Shown here one piece after another: positions 26,144-41,581 of a stretch of DNA of 64,000 nucleotides. The notes under the pieces were generated by a model. It did no database searches. It worked only from the letters and a program-made list of their open reading frames with translations, and was not told the DNA's origin. Location of the stretch: positions 4,757,838-4,821,837 of the forward strand of contig NC_039516.1 of NCBI RefSeq assembly GCF_003672135.1, given 5' to 3'. This stretch comes from Ooceraea biroi (Eukaryota; Arthropoda; Insecta; Hymenoptera; Formicidae). Within the stretch, counting starts at the first letter, position 1. Every line of letters begins with the position of its first letter. The position numbers and the translations under genes were made by a program.

Positions 26144-29100
26144 ATGAACATTTTTTTGTTTCAAGGAAAAAAGAAATGTGCATTTTGTTTTCGCAAGATC
26201 ATTTTGTTCGCAAGAGTGTCTCTCTTTCTCTCATAAAAAAGGGAGAGAGGAAAAGAGAGAGTAAAATGAAATAAATCCGCGTCACGTCCTTCCGTGCGCG
26301 TATCTTTCCTTTCGTCTTTACCTGTCGCGTAAAAGCGACAGAAGAACTCGATGTAAGAAAGCACGTGCGCATCAGTGGAGTCTTTCTCTCGCCATCTGAC
26401 CGTTACGATAGCAGGTAATATCCTCGACTGGATCGCGTAGATGGGGACTGGCATCGAAAGCCTTTTACATTATTGGTGTCACAAACAGCCACGAGCGTGC
26501 AGGCACGTAGATGCGGCGGATGCAGCTTAGTGCCACAACGTGGTGGACTCGATAAAATTCAGTGTCGCTGGCGTCGTCAATTGAAGTCGCCTCCTCTTCA
26601 AAGTCAAAGTAAAGTTTTTAGAGCATTCGCAGATACGACTCTATTCGCCGAGAAAGTTCTATTTGTTTCGCTTAACATTACCTTTAATTAACTACCACGC
26701 AATGGAATCTTGCATGAAAAAGATGAAATTTTGTTTATATAAACTGGATGAATGAGCATTTACGAGGGTTTATGAGAAAAAGGGTCCTCAGAATGTCTTT
26801 GACTTGAACTGTAAAGGTTCCGTTCATATTAAAGTTACTGTCATTTAAATTGTTTCTACGATACAGTTTGAGCATACGCGATTAGATTCGTTCGAAACTT
26901 TCAGCTGAAAGGCCAGATAACAAACAGTACGCGCGCAAATCGCAACTAGTGCTTTCGTTTGCATTTCCCGGTCTTTCCTCTCAAATGAGCTTCGCGCGGA
27001 ATGAGTTTTTAATTGAAAAGCGCAGCGGCGGATATTTCGTCTCTTGTTCGCGAGCGATTTTTGATACATTCAAAAGCGTCGAGTTTCCATAACCACCGAG
27101 AGCGGGAACGAGCTTTTTACTCCGTCTCTCATATGTGTATGTATGTGTGAGCGTGGTCATTATTTTATTCCTATAACATCTCGCGTGCCGTTATATCACT
27201 TTTATTATATTTGTCCGGGCAATTTTTCAGACGTGTTCATATCGCGCGACGTGGTATGGTACATTATTACGATAATTGTATTTTTGATAAATTCTCTCTT
27301 CGCTCTTTGCGCAACGGCTCATGATGGAATTCCATATAATAACGCAATATCGAAATTATTTATGCAATCGATTAATTCCTCATGATCGTCAGCATTGTCA
27401 CATGAAATTGAATGGAACAAAACTCATGCACTCTCGCAAATAAATGAAGAGCGCGTGTTGGTGGAATTTGTTAAATTTTGTCAAACTATGTAAAGTATAA
27501 TTCAAAGAAAAATAAATTATTAATTAATAATATGCGTAATTAATACAATCTCATATACAATTTAATTATTGAAACTATCTTCCGAAAAGTCATAGTAATT
27601 CGTATATTTGTATATTATTCGAATACTTTAAATGTAATAAATACTTTATATGCTATAGCTTACCTTCATATATTCGTACTATCGTTAATGGTTCCAGTAA
27701 AAAATAAAACTAAACAAACTTTTAACAAATATGAATGTAAACACGGAAGTCAGGAATGCAACAGATATTGGATTTTGCCAGATGCATTTTTCGTTATCAA
27801 ATCAACTAACGAGATACGTAAGACGCTCAAAAAGCGACCACTCGCTGGCAATAAGAAAAATTTCCGGCCGATTGAAAAATAATAATTCATTCTGCTAGCG
27901 TAAATGGTACTTTCGTTTCGTGACGCATATTTCTCTCGTCGCGGGAGATATCGCACGGCATATTTCCGCCGGGCGAGGTGCATGTTACGATAAAACGTCG
28001 GCGCTAATAACTCGCGGCGATAAAATCCGTCGACTGATAATGCGCGAAGCTGCGACAAATTTGTGCTCCAAAAGCGCGTCTCTGTCAGGCATTACTAAGC
28101 GATGCAAACCTGCCGACTGACTTGGACGAGGTAAAAATATTTCAAATATATTCATCTGTATTTACTTTTTACATCTGTTTATTTGCCTTGGTTGATTTTT
28201 TCAAAATGTAATAAAACGAAAGACTAATTCTGAAAGTAAAATAATTTGAAACGTTTCGCGTATATTCGTGCTCTAAATTTATATTTTTGCGCTCGTTCAA
28301 CATTCGGCCGAATTAATTCTGAAAATTTTTAATATTTTTCAATCCTTTTCACGTTTCTTTATTCATTCACTTTCTACGTATTCGTATCTCGTTTAATGAA
28401 TATTCATAAGGATTAGATTTCCTGGATTTTTATATTTTTTCGTGATATCGAGCTTATGTTTTCCCGCTTATTAACGATGAGTTTTAATACACTAGCAAAA
28501 CGAACGTAGATATCGGTAAGTGAACAGCACGTCACGTTAATAGGATTCCTAATTTTCCGCACGGCGTGCTCGATAAAAAACAGTATGCCCGAAATATTCC
28601 GGCCGGAATTAAAGAATGGCACTCGAGCCGGATTATACGGAGCGTTCTATGCTTTTCTCACGGTGCGACTCGGACTCAGCATCCCGTAAAAATGCTACGG
28701 CTGGAAAGATCCTCATCGTTTTGCGTGCCGCTCGTACGGTGTCGACCCTTCTTAATCTAGTAGTACAGCTTGGGTGAGGACGAAATCGTCCTTACGGTCT
28801 AGCGACGTTTTAACCGTGCAGATAAAGAAAATGAAAAGGGTACTGACGTTTATGTAAATGCATTTGCTTGGTGGATGCTTTAATGTAATGCATGTCGGAA
28901 ACCGGCTTTTGTGAGCTTTTTTACTTTGCAAGATGTAACCTACGTAAATACAGTTACATAAGTTGTTCGTTAGACAAAAGTTTAATCTGTTCTGTATTCA
29001 TTTAAAGTTGATGGCTGGCAAATAAAATCGGTAAGGACTTCGGTACTAACTTTCAACTATCTTGTCCTCAAAGTTTTACGTATCTTACGAAAAATACTTA

Positions 29101-32100
29101 ATGATAAAATAAGTCCAATGCAATGAAATTTTAATTTGTTCATTAGTTGCCAAGTTTTATTAAAAGTTAAACAGTTTCTAACACTATAAGTAGACGCGCT
29201 TTAAATTCTTGCAATTGTTAAACAGAGAAATCTAAGGAAACTTATAGAAATTGATTTTAGAACATTTTTCTCTCTGGATAAATATTTTTCATGAATTTTT
29301 ACGGTGTCGCTGCGTAGAAGCGATCATTTCTCTGATAATGTATTTAACAAGTGTGTGCCACATTTATTTTCGAGCGGGTTAATTTACATGAGAGCTGAGT
29401 GCGCGTTTGCAAGCGCGAGAAACGTTTTAAGGTCAATTCACATTTGCTGGTGGCATAACCGGTGCGATAAGATATAATACCTTTTATGGAAAATATATCC
29501 GTTGTCATTCCTTGTCAAATATATGTAACATGGCTGAATGTGATCCTCAAAAGAAGAGAAATTTCTAACAGCATTAAAATATCCATGCTTTGCTTGCGAG
29601 TATTTTTGACATTTCTTTTTTCTTTTAGAAAACATTCTAGATATGGAACAAAATTGGTATAAAATTTATTATATTACGGAATATGGAATAAATAAGGCTC
29701 ACAAAATCTTATTTATCTGCTTTTATTAAATTTAATAAGAAATAGGAAAAATATATTTGACAACGAATATTTGACAAATGCTACAATGCCAACATGCAAG
29801 TATGAATCACACTCGCGTTCAATCCGAGTTTTCTCCACAATTTTTTCGATTTTCTCCTTCTCTGAAAGCGTTTACACACGCTGGTGCACATAGTCGCGTT
29901 GCCAACTGACGCGTCGAGATGTCGACCAAGGCGTCGGCTATCATTCTCGCACGCTAGCATTATTATTTTCATCGTCGTCATCCTTCTCGCCTAAATGTGC
30001 GCGGGGGTGTTTGCTAGCGAGGGTTCTTTCGCTCGACTAATAGCTTTTTACGAATTAGGCGTCGCCATCCGAGTCATCACCGACGCCATTGTCGTTAACG
30101 ACAATGCGTCGACTCGAAGAACGCCGATGTCTGATTAAACACGGAACAAGTCCCGTAAAACCGTGCGCGAACGTCGGCTATCAACCTCAGAAAGAGGGAG
30201 AGACGTGGCGTTCTGTGTTTATTCATTTTATCCGAACTGATCGAACTGGCATCCCACGAGAGCCGTTTGGTTGCACGAGTACGCCTCGATTAATGAAAAT
30301 ACAGTCTCTGTACGATTTTCCGATAAACCAATCAACGAGCAAAGAATTTCACATTTTCTTCCCTGTAACGCGTCGCAGCTTCTGTGACTAACGAGCTCGC
30401 GCTCGGCGAACACGATATTTTGATGAGATCGGAGTCGAATTATGCTAGGTTGGCAAGAAAGTGCCATGTTATAGACATAGATGGATGCTTATTTTATCTG
30501 CGATGTGCCGTACAACGCGCAGTAAAGATTCTCGATTAGTAAAAAGATTCCGGGCAAACTGAACGTTATTTTAATACAAATCGCTCTTTTCCTCGGATCC
30601 ATTTTCTAAGGTATCTTCTGATCACAGAGGCTTGCATGAGCAACTGTGCGCGATTAAATTAGCCGGACGTGACGCTAATTACCCCTTACGAATATTACAG
30701 AATCGATGCAGCGATATCAGCGACATTCGGATCGCGTATCTAATCACAATTAATCCCTGAGGGAGTGGTGGCGCGAGTAAATATTTCTACGGGGGATCGT
30801 GATCCCGATCAACCATCATTAATTACCTAAAACACACACTGGCTCGTCGTGGCCAGTGGTCGCGAACGCATGTTGACAAACGTGTTTAGCAAACGTGCGC
30901 AATTGATGTGGGCCGATTTTCGAGGCTACACTTCCTCGAGCATTATTATACATTCGTATATGCGGCGACGGTTATTGATGATACCGAAGCCGTCGCCAAT
31001 GCCGATACCGATGCCGATCAATCCCGATGCGATGTGCTTCCAGATGGCCCACGATCGCAATTACACGCGAGCGCACCGATAAATTATTATCAAGCTGTCT
31101 GTCACTCCCATGAAACTATTAATTCAGTCGCGCCGGTGCATCGACGTGCCGATAAATTATCGCGCTCGATGCCCTCCCCCACTCCCCCGCCTTCGCCTAC
31201 CCTTACGTACATATTTTCTTTTACCAATATATCGCGGCGCCGGCACGTAGCGTTATTTAACGGCAGGCCGTTTAATGGAAATTTTCCCGATCGGACGGGG
31301 CATTCATCGTGCCGACAAGATTCTGACACACAGCCGATGATCTATTCGTTTTGACAAGCTTCGTCGAATCGAACTGGATCCGTTCGTCCGGCAAAACATC
31401 AAAATGTTTCGATAAATCTAGGGATACTCGCGATACTTTAATCAGACGCCGAGTATTTATCGCATGAACAGTGTTATTGTATCATTTAGATCTCTAAAGA
31501 AAGAAAATCATTAAACTCTATCATTAATTCTACAATTCTCTGTAATACTTTTATGTATAATTCATGTGTTAATTATCCTTATCGATTTCTTAATTTGCCG
31601 TTGCCGAAACTCTTCTCTTCAATTATTGCAAATCAATATCGACACATTGCAAAATATAAAATAACATCGATAGTCGTTTGAGATACTAAATAATAAGCAG
31701 TGCTAATGGATAAAATCAATGCATCGCAAAAAGAACAGTGATCGTGCAGTTATTATTATGTCTATTTTCCAAGAGAGGAAAAAATACACTCTTTAGACAA
31801 ATCGATTTCGACGTAGGTATTCTTTTCAAGTAACAATTATTCCTAACAAGAATAACTAAAGTACTTAAAATGTTCTGCGAACATAGTGCTGTTTGAACGG
31901 AAATAACCTGAGAACACTGTATTGGCGAGGTATTTCGTTCTATCTAACGCTGCTGTTGTACACGTGGTCGCAGTGTCTTGAATCTGCTCTCAGAATTACC
32001 AGAATCCATTCTGCTATGCGAATGGCTGCATCCGTAGCTTTTCGTGCCAATTTCATTAAAGCAAGGCTGGCCGACTTCTTTACGGAACGATCGGTGCACT

Positions 32101-34700
32101 TGCTCTGCATCGGGATAACATCGTCCTTTTAATTAAAGTAGTTTGATTATACACAGAGCGTGCCAGATATACTGCATTATCTTTCAACCATGAATATTAA
32201 ATGACAAACTATACAAGAGGAATTGTTGTAAAATTAAAACAGAAAGACAATTCTTTTCCGAGAAAAAAAAGTTTTAATTTAACGAAGATCACATGTATAT
32301 AGAATTCATTATATCTAATTGATCGACAAAATTCTAGAAATAAGTGAAATGTCTGCTAAATAAAATTCAACTTTTCAAATCAAATTTTTAAGACAGTTCT
32401 TTATTAAAAGTTTGCAAAATGCGTATGGAATATTCTCTTTCTGAAGGCTGATAGTCGAAGTCTTTATAAAGGACCACCCTCGGTTCATCGTCTCTTTGCG
32501 TAAATATACTCTCCACCCTTCTGCCGACATAATCGAGAGGAAAATACGTTTCGGCCCGTACACAGGGATATTCAATCCTTCTTAAGGCGAGATAGGGCGT
32601 AGCCCTCACGAGTTGCCTCAGCAGTATATAAGAATGTTTCTTATATTTCTTTCATTTTCAGTATGTGCGACTTTCTGCGGAGTGTGTCATCTCGTCTTCT
32701 TGCAGAAAAAGATATTCCCCTGAAAGATGTCTCCAAGAAAAAAATGTATTCTTTCATGAAAGAAAAGATCTCATCGCTTATAATTCGAGAGCTACGGTTC
32801 AATGTATTGAAGCAAAGCTCATCTCTGTTAAATTGGTTCTCAAAGCTTGTAGAACCGCAAAAGAGGCAATATTTAAACAGGATATATTTTGTTTATTTAA
32901 ATTGTGACAATTGTCACGCAACGAACGCCAGATGAATCAAAACCACATCGACTATCGATTTGAACGTGCGAGTCCAAGTCCAAGTTGCTGACTTGCGGCA
33001 GATATCCGCGTGAGATTCTTCTGCTGCAGCATCTCTCACGAGAGAAGGATCAAAGACATGGGGACTTTTACGTACTGCGACGACGAGCGGGGAGAACGAG
33101 CTAGATTTAAGAGATGGCAGCCCGATTTCTTTGCAGGCAGTCTGGCCGACACACGTACGAGAAACTTTCTCCACGATTATCCGCCTCTACGTTTCATCCC
33201 TGAGGATTTCACCGACCGTTATCCCAATATCCAGTACGATCCCCTTTAAGGGACGGCTTTAAGGAATGGCTTGGCAACGAGTCCGATGTTGTAGTGAAAT
33301 GTTTGAACGCGCGCGTTCTCTCTGAGCCGACTATACGAAAAAATCGGCGCTGTAAAAATTATTATTAAAATTTTGCAGCGCGCATGAATATTATACATTT
33401 ATATGTAATTCATATTTGCGACAATTATCAAGCAATCCAGCTTTTTCACTCTTTTTATAAACAAAGTATTTTTGTAAATATAGTATCTTTTTGAAAACAA
33501 GTTTCATTTGCTCAAAATAGCTGCATTTATGAACGAGGAAAGCCTAAAGGATTAAGCACTGGAAAAATCGTCAAAGCAGACAGGAGCGTCACGTGATACC
33601 GACGTGTAATTAGACACACAGTCTTCTCGGCTTAATAAGCCCTCTTGCTTAATCCCTATCCGTGATAAAAGCGCTTTTAGTGCTTTTTCATCTGCGAAAC
33701 CCTTCGACGCATACCAGATGAATGTACGTCTCTCGGAAAAGTAATTGAACCTGAAATTGGTCGATTGTACGAATGAATCGCGAGCGATAGAATTGCCATT
33801 ATTCGTATTTCAGCGGAATAAAGACTCATCCTGATTTTTTCAACGAATTTGCCTCGTTCCGATTGAGCAGAAATATATTTTAAGGTTCTCATCTTTAATA
33901 CACTTTCAATTAATCGCATCATATTTGAACATTAATAAAAACAAAATATGATTTGTTAATAAGCCGCAATTTAATAAAAATTACGATTTAATAAAAACTA
34001 ATAAAAATAACATCATTGCCATATATTATAATATTTTAACGGTAGTAATAATAGCATATCGAATTTCTTTCTCGGACGGGTGCATTACGAGCGAATAAAA
34101 TATGCAGTTTATATATGATGCAAGATCCTTTTTTCTGATGATCCATCATGTTTGTTGGCTTTGGCCTTAGGATTAAATTCAACGGGAAGCAGTATCTCAG
34201 ATTATTATCCGATTGAATCCTCAAGAGAGTGACTTGAGTTATGCCAGCCAACGCAAAAAAAAAAACGATAATACGAAAGACAGGACACGTCGAGAATTAC
34301 GATCTACCCTGTCGCTGGCACGCTACCACGCCTGCCGCATTGTCGAGTAGGTATTTTTTCCAGGACGATTCCTCTTTATGCAGAAATTTTTCTCCGCGTC
34401 ACCGTCCAATAATGCATCCTTCGCAATTCCCAATTTTGCATTAGCATGATAAAGTGTGACGATGTGAAATCGGTAGTAAGTTTATTGACTCTTGGTGCGA
34501 TCCATGAACATCGTAGCTTTATAACGTATGGAATAAATTCATGTATTATGGATGTAAATTTCTTTTATTGCCTCTTCAAGTTATTTCTTCTAATATGAAG
34601 CGTTGGAAATTTGTGTGCCGTCCTTCCGCGATCACGGTGCTACTATCATAATATCAAAGTCGGAACGCGTGTAATAAGGAGCAAGAGAGGCAGACGGACA

Positions 34701-34716
34701 GAGAGAGAGAGAGAGA
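34701..34716 (+). repeat. (GA)8 microsatellite
   Basis: Eight GA units inside a longer purine-rich stretch. Confidence 0.85.
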
Positions 34717-37534
34717 AAGAAAAATATTACATGCAGAGCTGATTATTACTGCAATAATCAGCGCTGTGCGAAATAATATCTTGCAAAATTACTTATCGCG
34801 ATTATTAAACGGGTAGTTCCCGCGATCCAATTAATTATCGGATGGTCCGACCAAGTTATTACCGTGTCACGGTGAGAACCCTGACAAACATCACCGTATT
34901 CCTTAACATTCTGAAATTCGCCATAGCTTTTGTGGGCGAAACTTTCAGATCCAATTTACGACGCGTAAAAATTTACAACGCATATCTTCGTTATACTTGC
35001 TCGCTAAGCAGCTTACGGAGTCTTTTATTAAAGAAAACTCTAAGGAAACCGATGATTACCTATTCTCGTCGTTTGCAACATGTTATCGCTGTGAGAGTAA
35101 ATAAAGGCTAACGAAATTGTCAATCGCTTCAATTTGGCACAGTTATTTTACACATCAATGCAATATCGCGCATCGAACGATCGATGACATTTTATCCCCG
35201 TCCCTCTCTAGAATGATAAATCAATATATTACCTACGTATCCAAATAATTAAACATAATTATTTGTTTTACTGACGTTCATTAGTCAATGATCGTTAACT
35301 CGTTTATTATTTTAACGAGCTCTCAAAAATTGACGGGCCGTGAATTCAGCTTTTGCTAATGAGAGATGCAGATAATGAAATGAATTGGAAATATTATATA
35401 TTGTAACACATTGTAAATTGCTAAAAAATGAATTTTAAGATAATATAAATAATTACTTATACTTTTTATATAAAAAGTTTTCGATTAAAGGCTACAGAAT
35501 TTTCAATCGCACATTCTTCTTTCGCAAGATCTGCGCGAGCGAGCGATCGGAGATCGTTGCCGTGGATGATGATACAGGATGTAGCCTCGAGGTGCAATTC
35601 CAAATTATCGCGGCTGGTAAATATAGCGGCGGGATAAGGGGCGCATCCAATCTTCCTACTTAATCGTCCCGATGAAACATCCTCGTCAACTTCTCCGGTG
35701 GAAATCCATTTGTGTAGACTTCTCCTCGGCTGCGCGGGAGGAAAGAACGGCAAATTTTATCGGGATAATGGCGCGCACGGGGCCTAATCTTTCTGGTAGC
35801 GTCGTATAAAAGTCGAACGAGCTTTTTGTCATTGGGCTCGTTACACGTTCCTGATCCTACGGGCTCTCGGCTTCCCAACTGATCCACCCTTGCTGGAAGA
35901 ACCGTAATCATCTCTCCGTTTCTTCTTCCATCTTCTTGCACGAGGCGAGTGGACGACGTCGGGAAGTCGCCGTTAGCGTGTCGACGCTGTTCCTTACGAC
36001 GAGGCAAACGACGAGAAGTAAGGCCCATCTTACTGCTTCTTACTCGTTTCTCGTCATAATGTAGGTAAAATAAAATTACACGGTTCTGTGGGATGAGCAC
36101 GATGAGAATAAATGTTCCTGTTTGGGGCTTGATGTCGTAATTATTCGTAGAATCGTCTTTTTCGATTGTTATGAATTGATTCGTCCTCTACTCTAACTAT
36201 ATATTCGCGTAACGTCTCGCGATACATTCTTCATAAAGTCGATACCTTAAAGAGAACACATCTTCTCTCTTTTTGATGCGAGCTTCTCAATTAGAAACTT
36301 CTAAAAATGACATTACGGCTTCAAGATTCAATGAACAAAGAAATCGTAGAAGAATCGAACGTGGGGAGGATAGAAAGTGTAGACGTCTTGGACGAGATAA
36401 AGGCGAATTTATTTCCACGAGTCGCCATTTACGTCGTAAAGGGCTCCAAGCAGTATTTCGTATCTCGAGACACTGTCATTTTTATTTTCGCTCTGCGAAT
36501 GGGGGAAACGCAGTGAAAATCGATTTGTTAGAAGCGCCTCTCCATTCTGCGAAGAAGATTGCGCGGCGCAGCGTCATCTTCCACGACGACGTTATTATTC
36601 CCAGCGTTATTCGGAACCTGCTTTTTTTATTATTCTTAATCGCACGCGGATGGGAAAGACGGATTTTTTGCGTGTCGATTTTGCGGCCACCGCGAACGAG
36701 TTCTCGCGTGATTGATATTGCGGCAGGGATGTGTGTTATCGTGCGATCAAGAAACTCTGCTCGCGATATCCGATCCGCCCGCGCGGTGGAAGCAGCGGTG
36801 GTGGCGAATCGAAGATTTTCAATTTCGAGACGTTGATAGAACGAATCGCGGCGCGTCGGTTATATAAAGGTAATACAGGGATGGAACAGCATTCGCGAAA
36901 ATTAAGATTTTGATTGGACTCTGGGTTATATGGAATAAAATAATAACAGTCTCCAAAGTAAATTAACAATATTCCGAGATAATAACAGTTCTTTTCCATT
37001 AAAACAATATAGCGATCGTAATTTTCGTCCGCTCCATTGATTCTTTCATTACAGAAGCTTCTGTGTGTTAAAGTAACATATTGATAAAACAAACCGCGTA
37101 TCCCTCATATAAAGTAATATAGAAACAATATATACAAAATGGTAACCATATAAAAATACAATACATTTTTATCGAGATCTTTTCGAGATATGAGGCAAAA
37201 ATAATAATGCTCTTTAATTGAATGAACGATGCTCTGAATTAACACTTTTGTGGTCACGTAAGATAATTCGACTAACGATAATTCGTTCGTCTTCGCTGCG
37301 AAGAAAATATTTGCGTTTAAATAAAGCGTGTTATGTCATTACGGTAACCAGGTTAATCTACGCAATAAAGCAGAGTGGATTCGCGTAATCGAGAGAATTT
37401 CTCGTATTTCGCAACAGCAGTTAAAGAGGGGATGCAATTAAGCGTGGGGCGGCAGCTTGGTTTGTTCGTCCGTACGCGGTACGTTTTTCCCCAGTGCAAT
37501 GTAAGGAAGGAAGAAGGATCTTGGCGTTACTCAC

Positions 37535-37686
37535 GCTTTTCCTCTGTCCCTTCAGCTGTTTCGAGGATTTCCACCAGGTCAGGACTGCTGGCGGCTTCGA
37601 GCCCGTACTCTGACACCTCACTTCATACCTCTTCCCGGCTGACAGAATTTGATCCTTCTCCAAAATCTCCACCTTGAGCGGCTTCA
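37535..37686 (-). CDS. Sidestep-family receptor, internal exon C (first half of the next Ig-like domain)
   Basis: This exon has 152 bp and 50 full codons, entered in phase 1 and left in phase 0. The peptide begins KPLKVEILEKDQ, then AGKRYEVRCQSTGSKPPAVL with the B-strand cysteine at residue 24, and TWWKSSKQLKG with the paired tryptophans at residues 37-38. The R-YEV-C-S-GS-PPA-TWWK signature is the strongest single match here to the third Ig domain of Sidestep-family receptors. The acceptor is GGATTCTTACAG and the donor is AGC|GTGAGTA. A second possible donor, A|GTAACG seven bases downstream, would end the exon in phase 1. GTGAGT is the better consensus and I prefer it. The F-strand cysteine of this domain is supplied by exon D, 15.2 kb away. 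Confidence 0.88.
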
Positions 37687-40600
37687 CTGTAAGAATCCGA
37701 CATTACGAGTTTATTCGATATCGACGTGGACGTCAAATATACTAAATGTATATGTATATACTAAGTAAAATGAAACAGTTCGTTAGAAAAGCAGAGAGCG
37801 AACTCGCAAAGTTCTCGCCAAGGAATTTTTTTAGTTAAGACAAGTTGCGCAAGATCAAGGAACTCTGCAAGAGCTAAATTAAATTCTTATCTTCTTATCT
37901 GTCTATTGAAATTTATGAATATGAGCTTTAATTTCAAAATTCTGACATCTTACTTTCGCTGTCTTTTGTTTATTTGATTTTATACTGCTGAAAAAAATAT
38001 ATAAGGCCTGAGCACAATCATCCATAAGTAATCTAAGAGAGTTAATACAAAATAATTCGCCGCTCACAACAAGGAAAACATTTCAATGGCGATCACGTAC
38101 GAGTCATAAGCGCGGACTTTGCGAGGGCGTGGACGCTCGCCTTTCTGATTTCCACTGCACTCCGGTCTCCACTTCCGCTCCTTTCCGGGATACGGCGTTT
38201 TTTGCAATGCGCGCTAGCGCATAACGAAGGACGCGAAAGCGAGTGGCGCAAAAAAGTGGAACGCATAGAACGCGCGAAAGAAACGCCGGGATAATTAGAA
38301 TTCAGTCTGTTCGTGAATTTCATGCCGAGCTCCTCCCCTGTCCGGCATTCTGCGCGAAAGTTCTCGGTTAACAGGAGAAAAGAAAGCGTAGATCGATGGC
38401 AACGACGGAGGGTAGAGGATGATCGGGGAGACGGAAGAAACGGATAGATCGAGAAAAAATGGAACGAGATGAAGGAGGAACGAGTGAAAAGGAATCGGGA
38501 TGAGAGAATGGTCCGTATAATTGGAGCTCGTCGTGAAAGCAGTCGAAAACAAAGGCGCTTGAGAAGATTGTCGGGCGCGAAACTCCCGGTGAAGTTGAGA
38601 AATTTCATTTGCAAATCAAAATTCATGTCGTCAGGTGCGCGAATGGGACGATGCGAAGAATTCGACGAGGATTTTAGTACCTTCCCATTTGCCATGCAAT
38701 TTTCGAAGGGAGAGTTTGAAGAGTTGTACCGTTTATCCGTTAGAAGCCATGTGAGAAACGTGAATAATGTTCTATGTAAAATTTGCAAAAATTCCACAAA
38801 AATGTTTTGAGATTTAAGGTAGAAATTAAGGAACAGGAATTTAATGGCTGTAATACATAATATGAAAACAAAATTACAGAATCAAAATTAATATAATATG
38901 ATTAAATAAATTTAACGTGTAATGTAGGAAAAGATTTTTATATTATGATTAAAATATATTTGTTATAAATCTTCAGGATGAAAAAAACTCTTGTAATACT
39001 GCTTTTTAAGTTTGGGGCAAAGATTAAGTAGTAATCAGTTTAAAAATTATTGTCAGATTAATCTTTGTCTTAAAACAACTTTATATTTACCCTAAGGAAA
39101 AAGTTAACTAAACTCCTTTAAGAAAGTTTCAATCTTATTTCAGCTTTCTCAGTGACTACAGATCATTAAAGGAAATCGATTTATCTGTTTAAAAATGAAC
39201 TTGAAATTTGATTTCGACCGAGACACCATCGAGTGGGATGAGACAATTTCCTAGTAAAAAGAGGATAGAGACTTGCTACTAAAAATTAGAAGAGAAATTT
39301 TTTGTCTTTTTCGATTAAAAAAGCTCAAAATAAAATTTTCTCAGAGTTTCAAATGGTACGAACATATTTTAATATTGCATTTTAACATAATATTATATGG
39401 ATTAAGCCTTCGCAAACAAGATCGCTATAGATTTATAAAACTTTTTTAAGTTTTTAAAATTATTCCCACGCTTATTTGCTACAACTGGCATTAAGTGGAT
39501 AATTCTCGCGAAATAAATGTTTTTCATATTACATGAGATTGACATTGCATTGAAAGTCGAATAAATCGAAATTATATCTTAACTTTTTAGTCTTAAAACG
39601 AGTCGCACGAATAACACAAAAAAGTGAAGAAGTAGAAGTCAGATGGCGGAATCAAGGTAGATGGAAGTTGGATGGCACCAAGCTCGTTAAGCGGCTCGTT
39701 CGTAGGTTAAAGTTGGTTGTTTCAGGAACGACTGAACATTAGGAGAGTCTAGGTCCGTATGCGCCAATCCCGCGAATCGTCGACTTAAGTGAAATTTCGC
39801 CGAGACCCGCTATACGCGACTTTAAGTGATATTATTGCCATAATTTGGCAAAGCCGCGGGTGAGTCCGTATCGTTACGGTCTCATTGGAATGAGAGGGGA
39901 CGGGACTCCATTTCCCGCGGTGTTCTTATTCCGATTCTCATGAAAGCCTGTAAACGAGGCGACGATGTACGGTTCCCGCAGTCGGGAAAATGCAAGGGAA
40001 TATACAACTAAGGAGAACGCGCGGGCGCGCACACGAGCGTGTGCAGTAGAATAACACTTGCCACAAGTCTTGGGTAAACTAATTAATGCCAGGAGAGGGA
40101 AGAATTTTCCACGTCGGCGAAAACAAATCACCGACGAGATATTAAGCTTCTTATACATCCACGAACGAGGCACGGTGCGTGTGTGTTACAGACGTTTCAT
40201 GTATATTCAAGATCTCTGTTTCCGGAGATGTGCAGTAATTTAAGCTACCCGTTAATTGTAGACTTCAGATTTCTCGAAAGAGTTCCGCCTTAAAATTTCA
40301 TTTTCCTCTTCTAATGAGATCCACTTCATTCAAAGATCTGCATATTTTTTTCAAGGTGGAATAATTTGCGGATTCTCCGGCGCACTGATGATAAGAACAT
40401 CACGTCGGAAAACGTTCGCGAAAAGATTTGATGCCGCGGCATTAAGGGAATAATTCGTGTCGTGATTCGTGTCAGGTGGAAGGGAGAATTATTAGCTCCC
40501 TGGCGGGCGAGTTAAGTTATCAGACGCAAGGAGTTTCACTCCTGAAGTTCACTCGTCTCCGGAGTGGGCTAAACCCTTCTTCCATCGTGTTGCTAGCGAA

Positions 40601-41518
40601 AGAGCACTTTCGAGGGTCGTTACGCCGTTTGCGACTCCGCGGATTCGCAAGCGCTCTCCCGTTTCGTCTGCTGAAATCTGCCCGGCTTCATTACGGAGCT
40701 ACTTTATATCGCGAGTTCGTCGAGCCATCCGCTCAACGGATTGATAGCATCCGTAAAAGCGAGCAGAGTCGACCTGACTCAATCAGGGACATTCTCGTAC
40801 TCGCATCACGAGGTACATTTACCTACACTTTGTTTCCTATCTCCAGATGCTACTCGTTTTCCCGCTATAAAATTTGTCGTCTTGCTGTCATCTTTAAAGA
40901 AGTTTGTGAGATACCGGTGTACATCAAATACATGATGAAAGATCGACATAAACATGCAGAATAATATTCCTCGATAAATCTCGTATCAAGATTTCCATCT
41001 TCGCGACTTTCGAATCTCTATCATTGTGAAACTCGATATTGAAATCGATAAAAAAATCTTAAAATTTACTTAAGTGCAGATCTACATCGTAAGAATTCTT
41101 CACATTTTTTACATTAATTAATTTTGTAAAGTTGTCTGCGTTGGAATTGTCGAAACTACTTGTCTAGCAAGTACTAAACTGTCAAAACAGGTTCAACTGT
41201 CGAGATTTGTCGAGAATTATAAATCTGTCATTAGGTATATATGCATCTGCTACATTATATTCCTTTGACCGTTCGTAATCACATTGAAAAAAGAAGGTTT
41301 ACGATTTACAATTATCATCGGTATAGCTTGTCCAGAAAAGAAAAGCAACGACGCGGATCAGGATTGGTCTTAATGAGAGGAATTTCTTTTGATGTCTGAT
41401 GTCTGATACTCGTTAAGGTCGTTACTACTGGCGGACACGTAATCGTTTGACTATCAAGGGATGCATCTACTACTTTCGTTAATGCTCGTAGCTATAAAAG
41501 ACTAATGAGACTCCCCTC

Positions 41519-41550
41519 CCGCGCGCGCGTGGGCAAACTTTGCGCGCGCG

Positions 41551-41574
<24 letters not shown>
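41519..41574. repeat. GC-only palindrome followed by a (GA)12 microsatellite
   Basis: CCGCGCGCGC at 41519-41528 and its complement at 41542-41551 flank 13 bases. The (GA)n run at 41551-41574 follows directly. Confidence 0.85.

Positions 41575-41581
<7 letters not shown>

Larger units (their letters stand above)
22313..37534 (-). other. Intron between exons C and D (about 15.2 kb)
   Basis: It begins GTGAGTA on the minus strand. Its 3' end is either at 22313 or about 20 bases earlier. I find only simple sequence here, namely ATTA repeats near 26121 and a GA microsatellite at 34701-34716, plus mixed AT-rich and CpG-rich DNA. No transposon ends, RNA genes or further exons could be recognised. 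Confidence 0.72.

Noticed and set aside
36273..36836. A 187-codon plus-strand open frame
   Set aside because: Arg-rich translation without domain features, in a CpG-rich patch just downstream of exon C's donor side; no evidence of coding constraint.
38093..38797. The longest open frame in the window (234 codons, minus strand)
   Set aside because: Low-complexity Ser/Arg/Phe-rich translation with no domain, overlapped by open frames in other phases and on the other strand, within an intron; typical chance frame in CpG-rich DNA.
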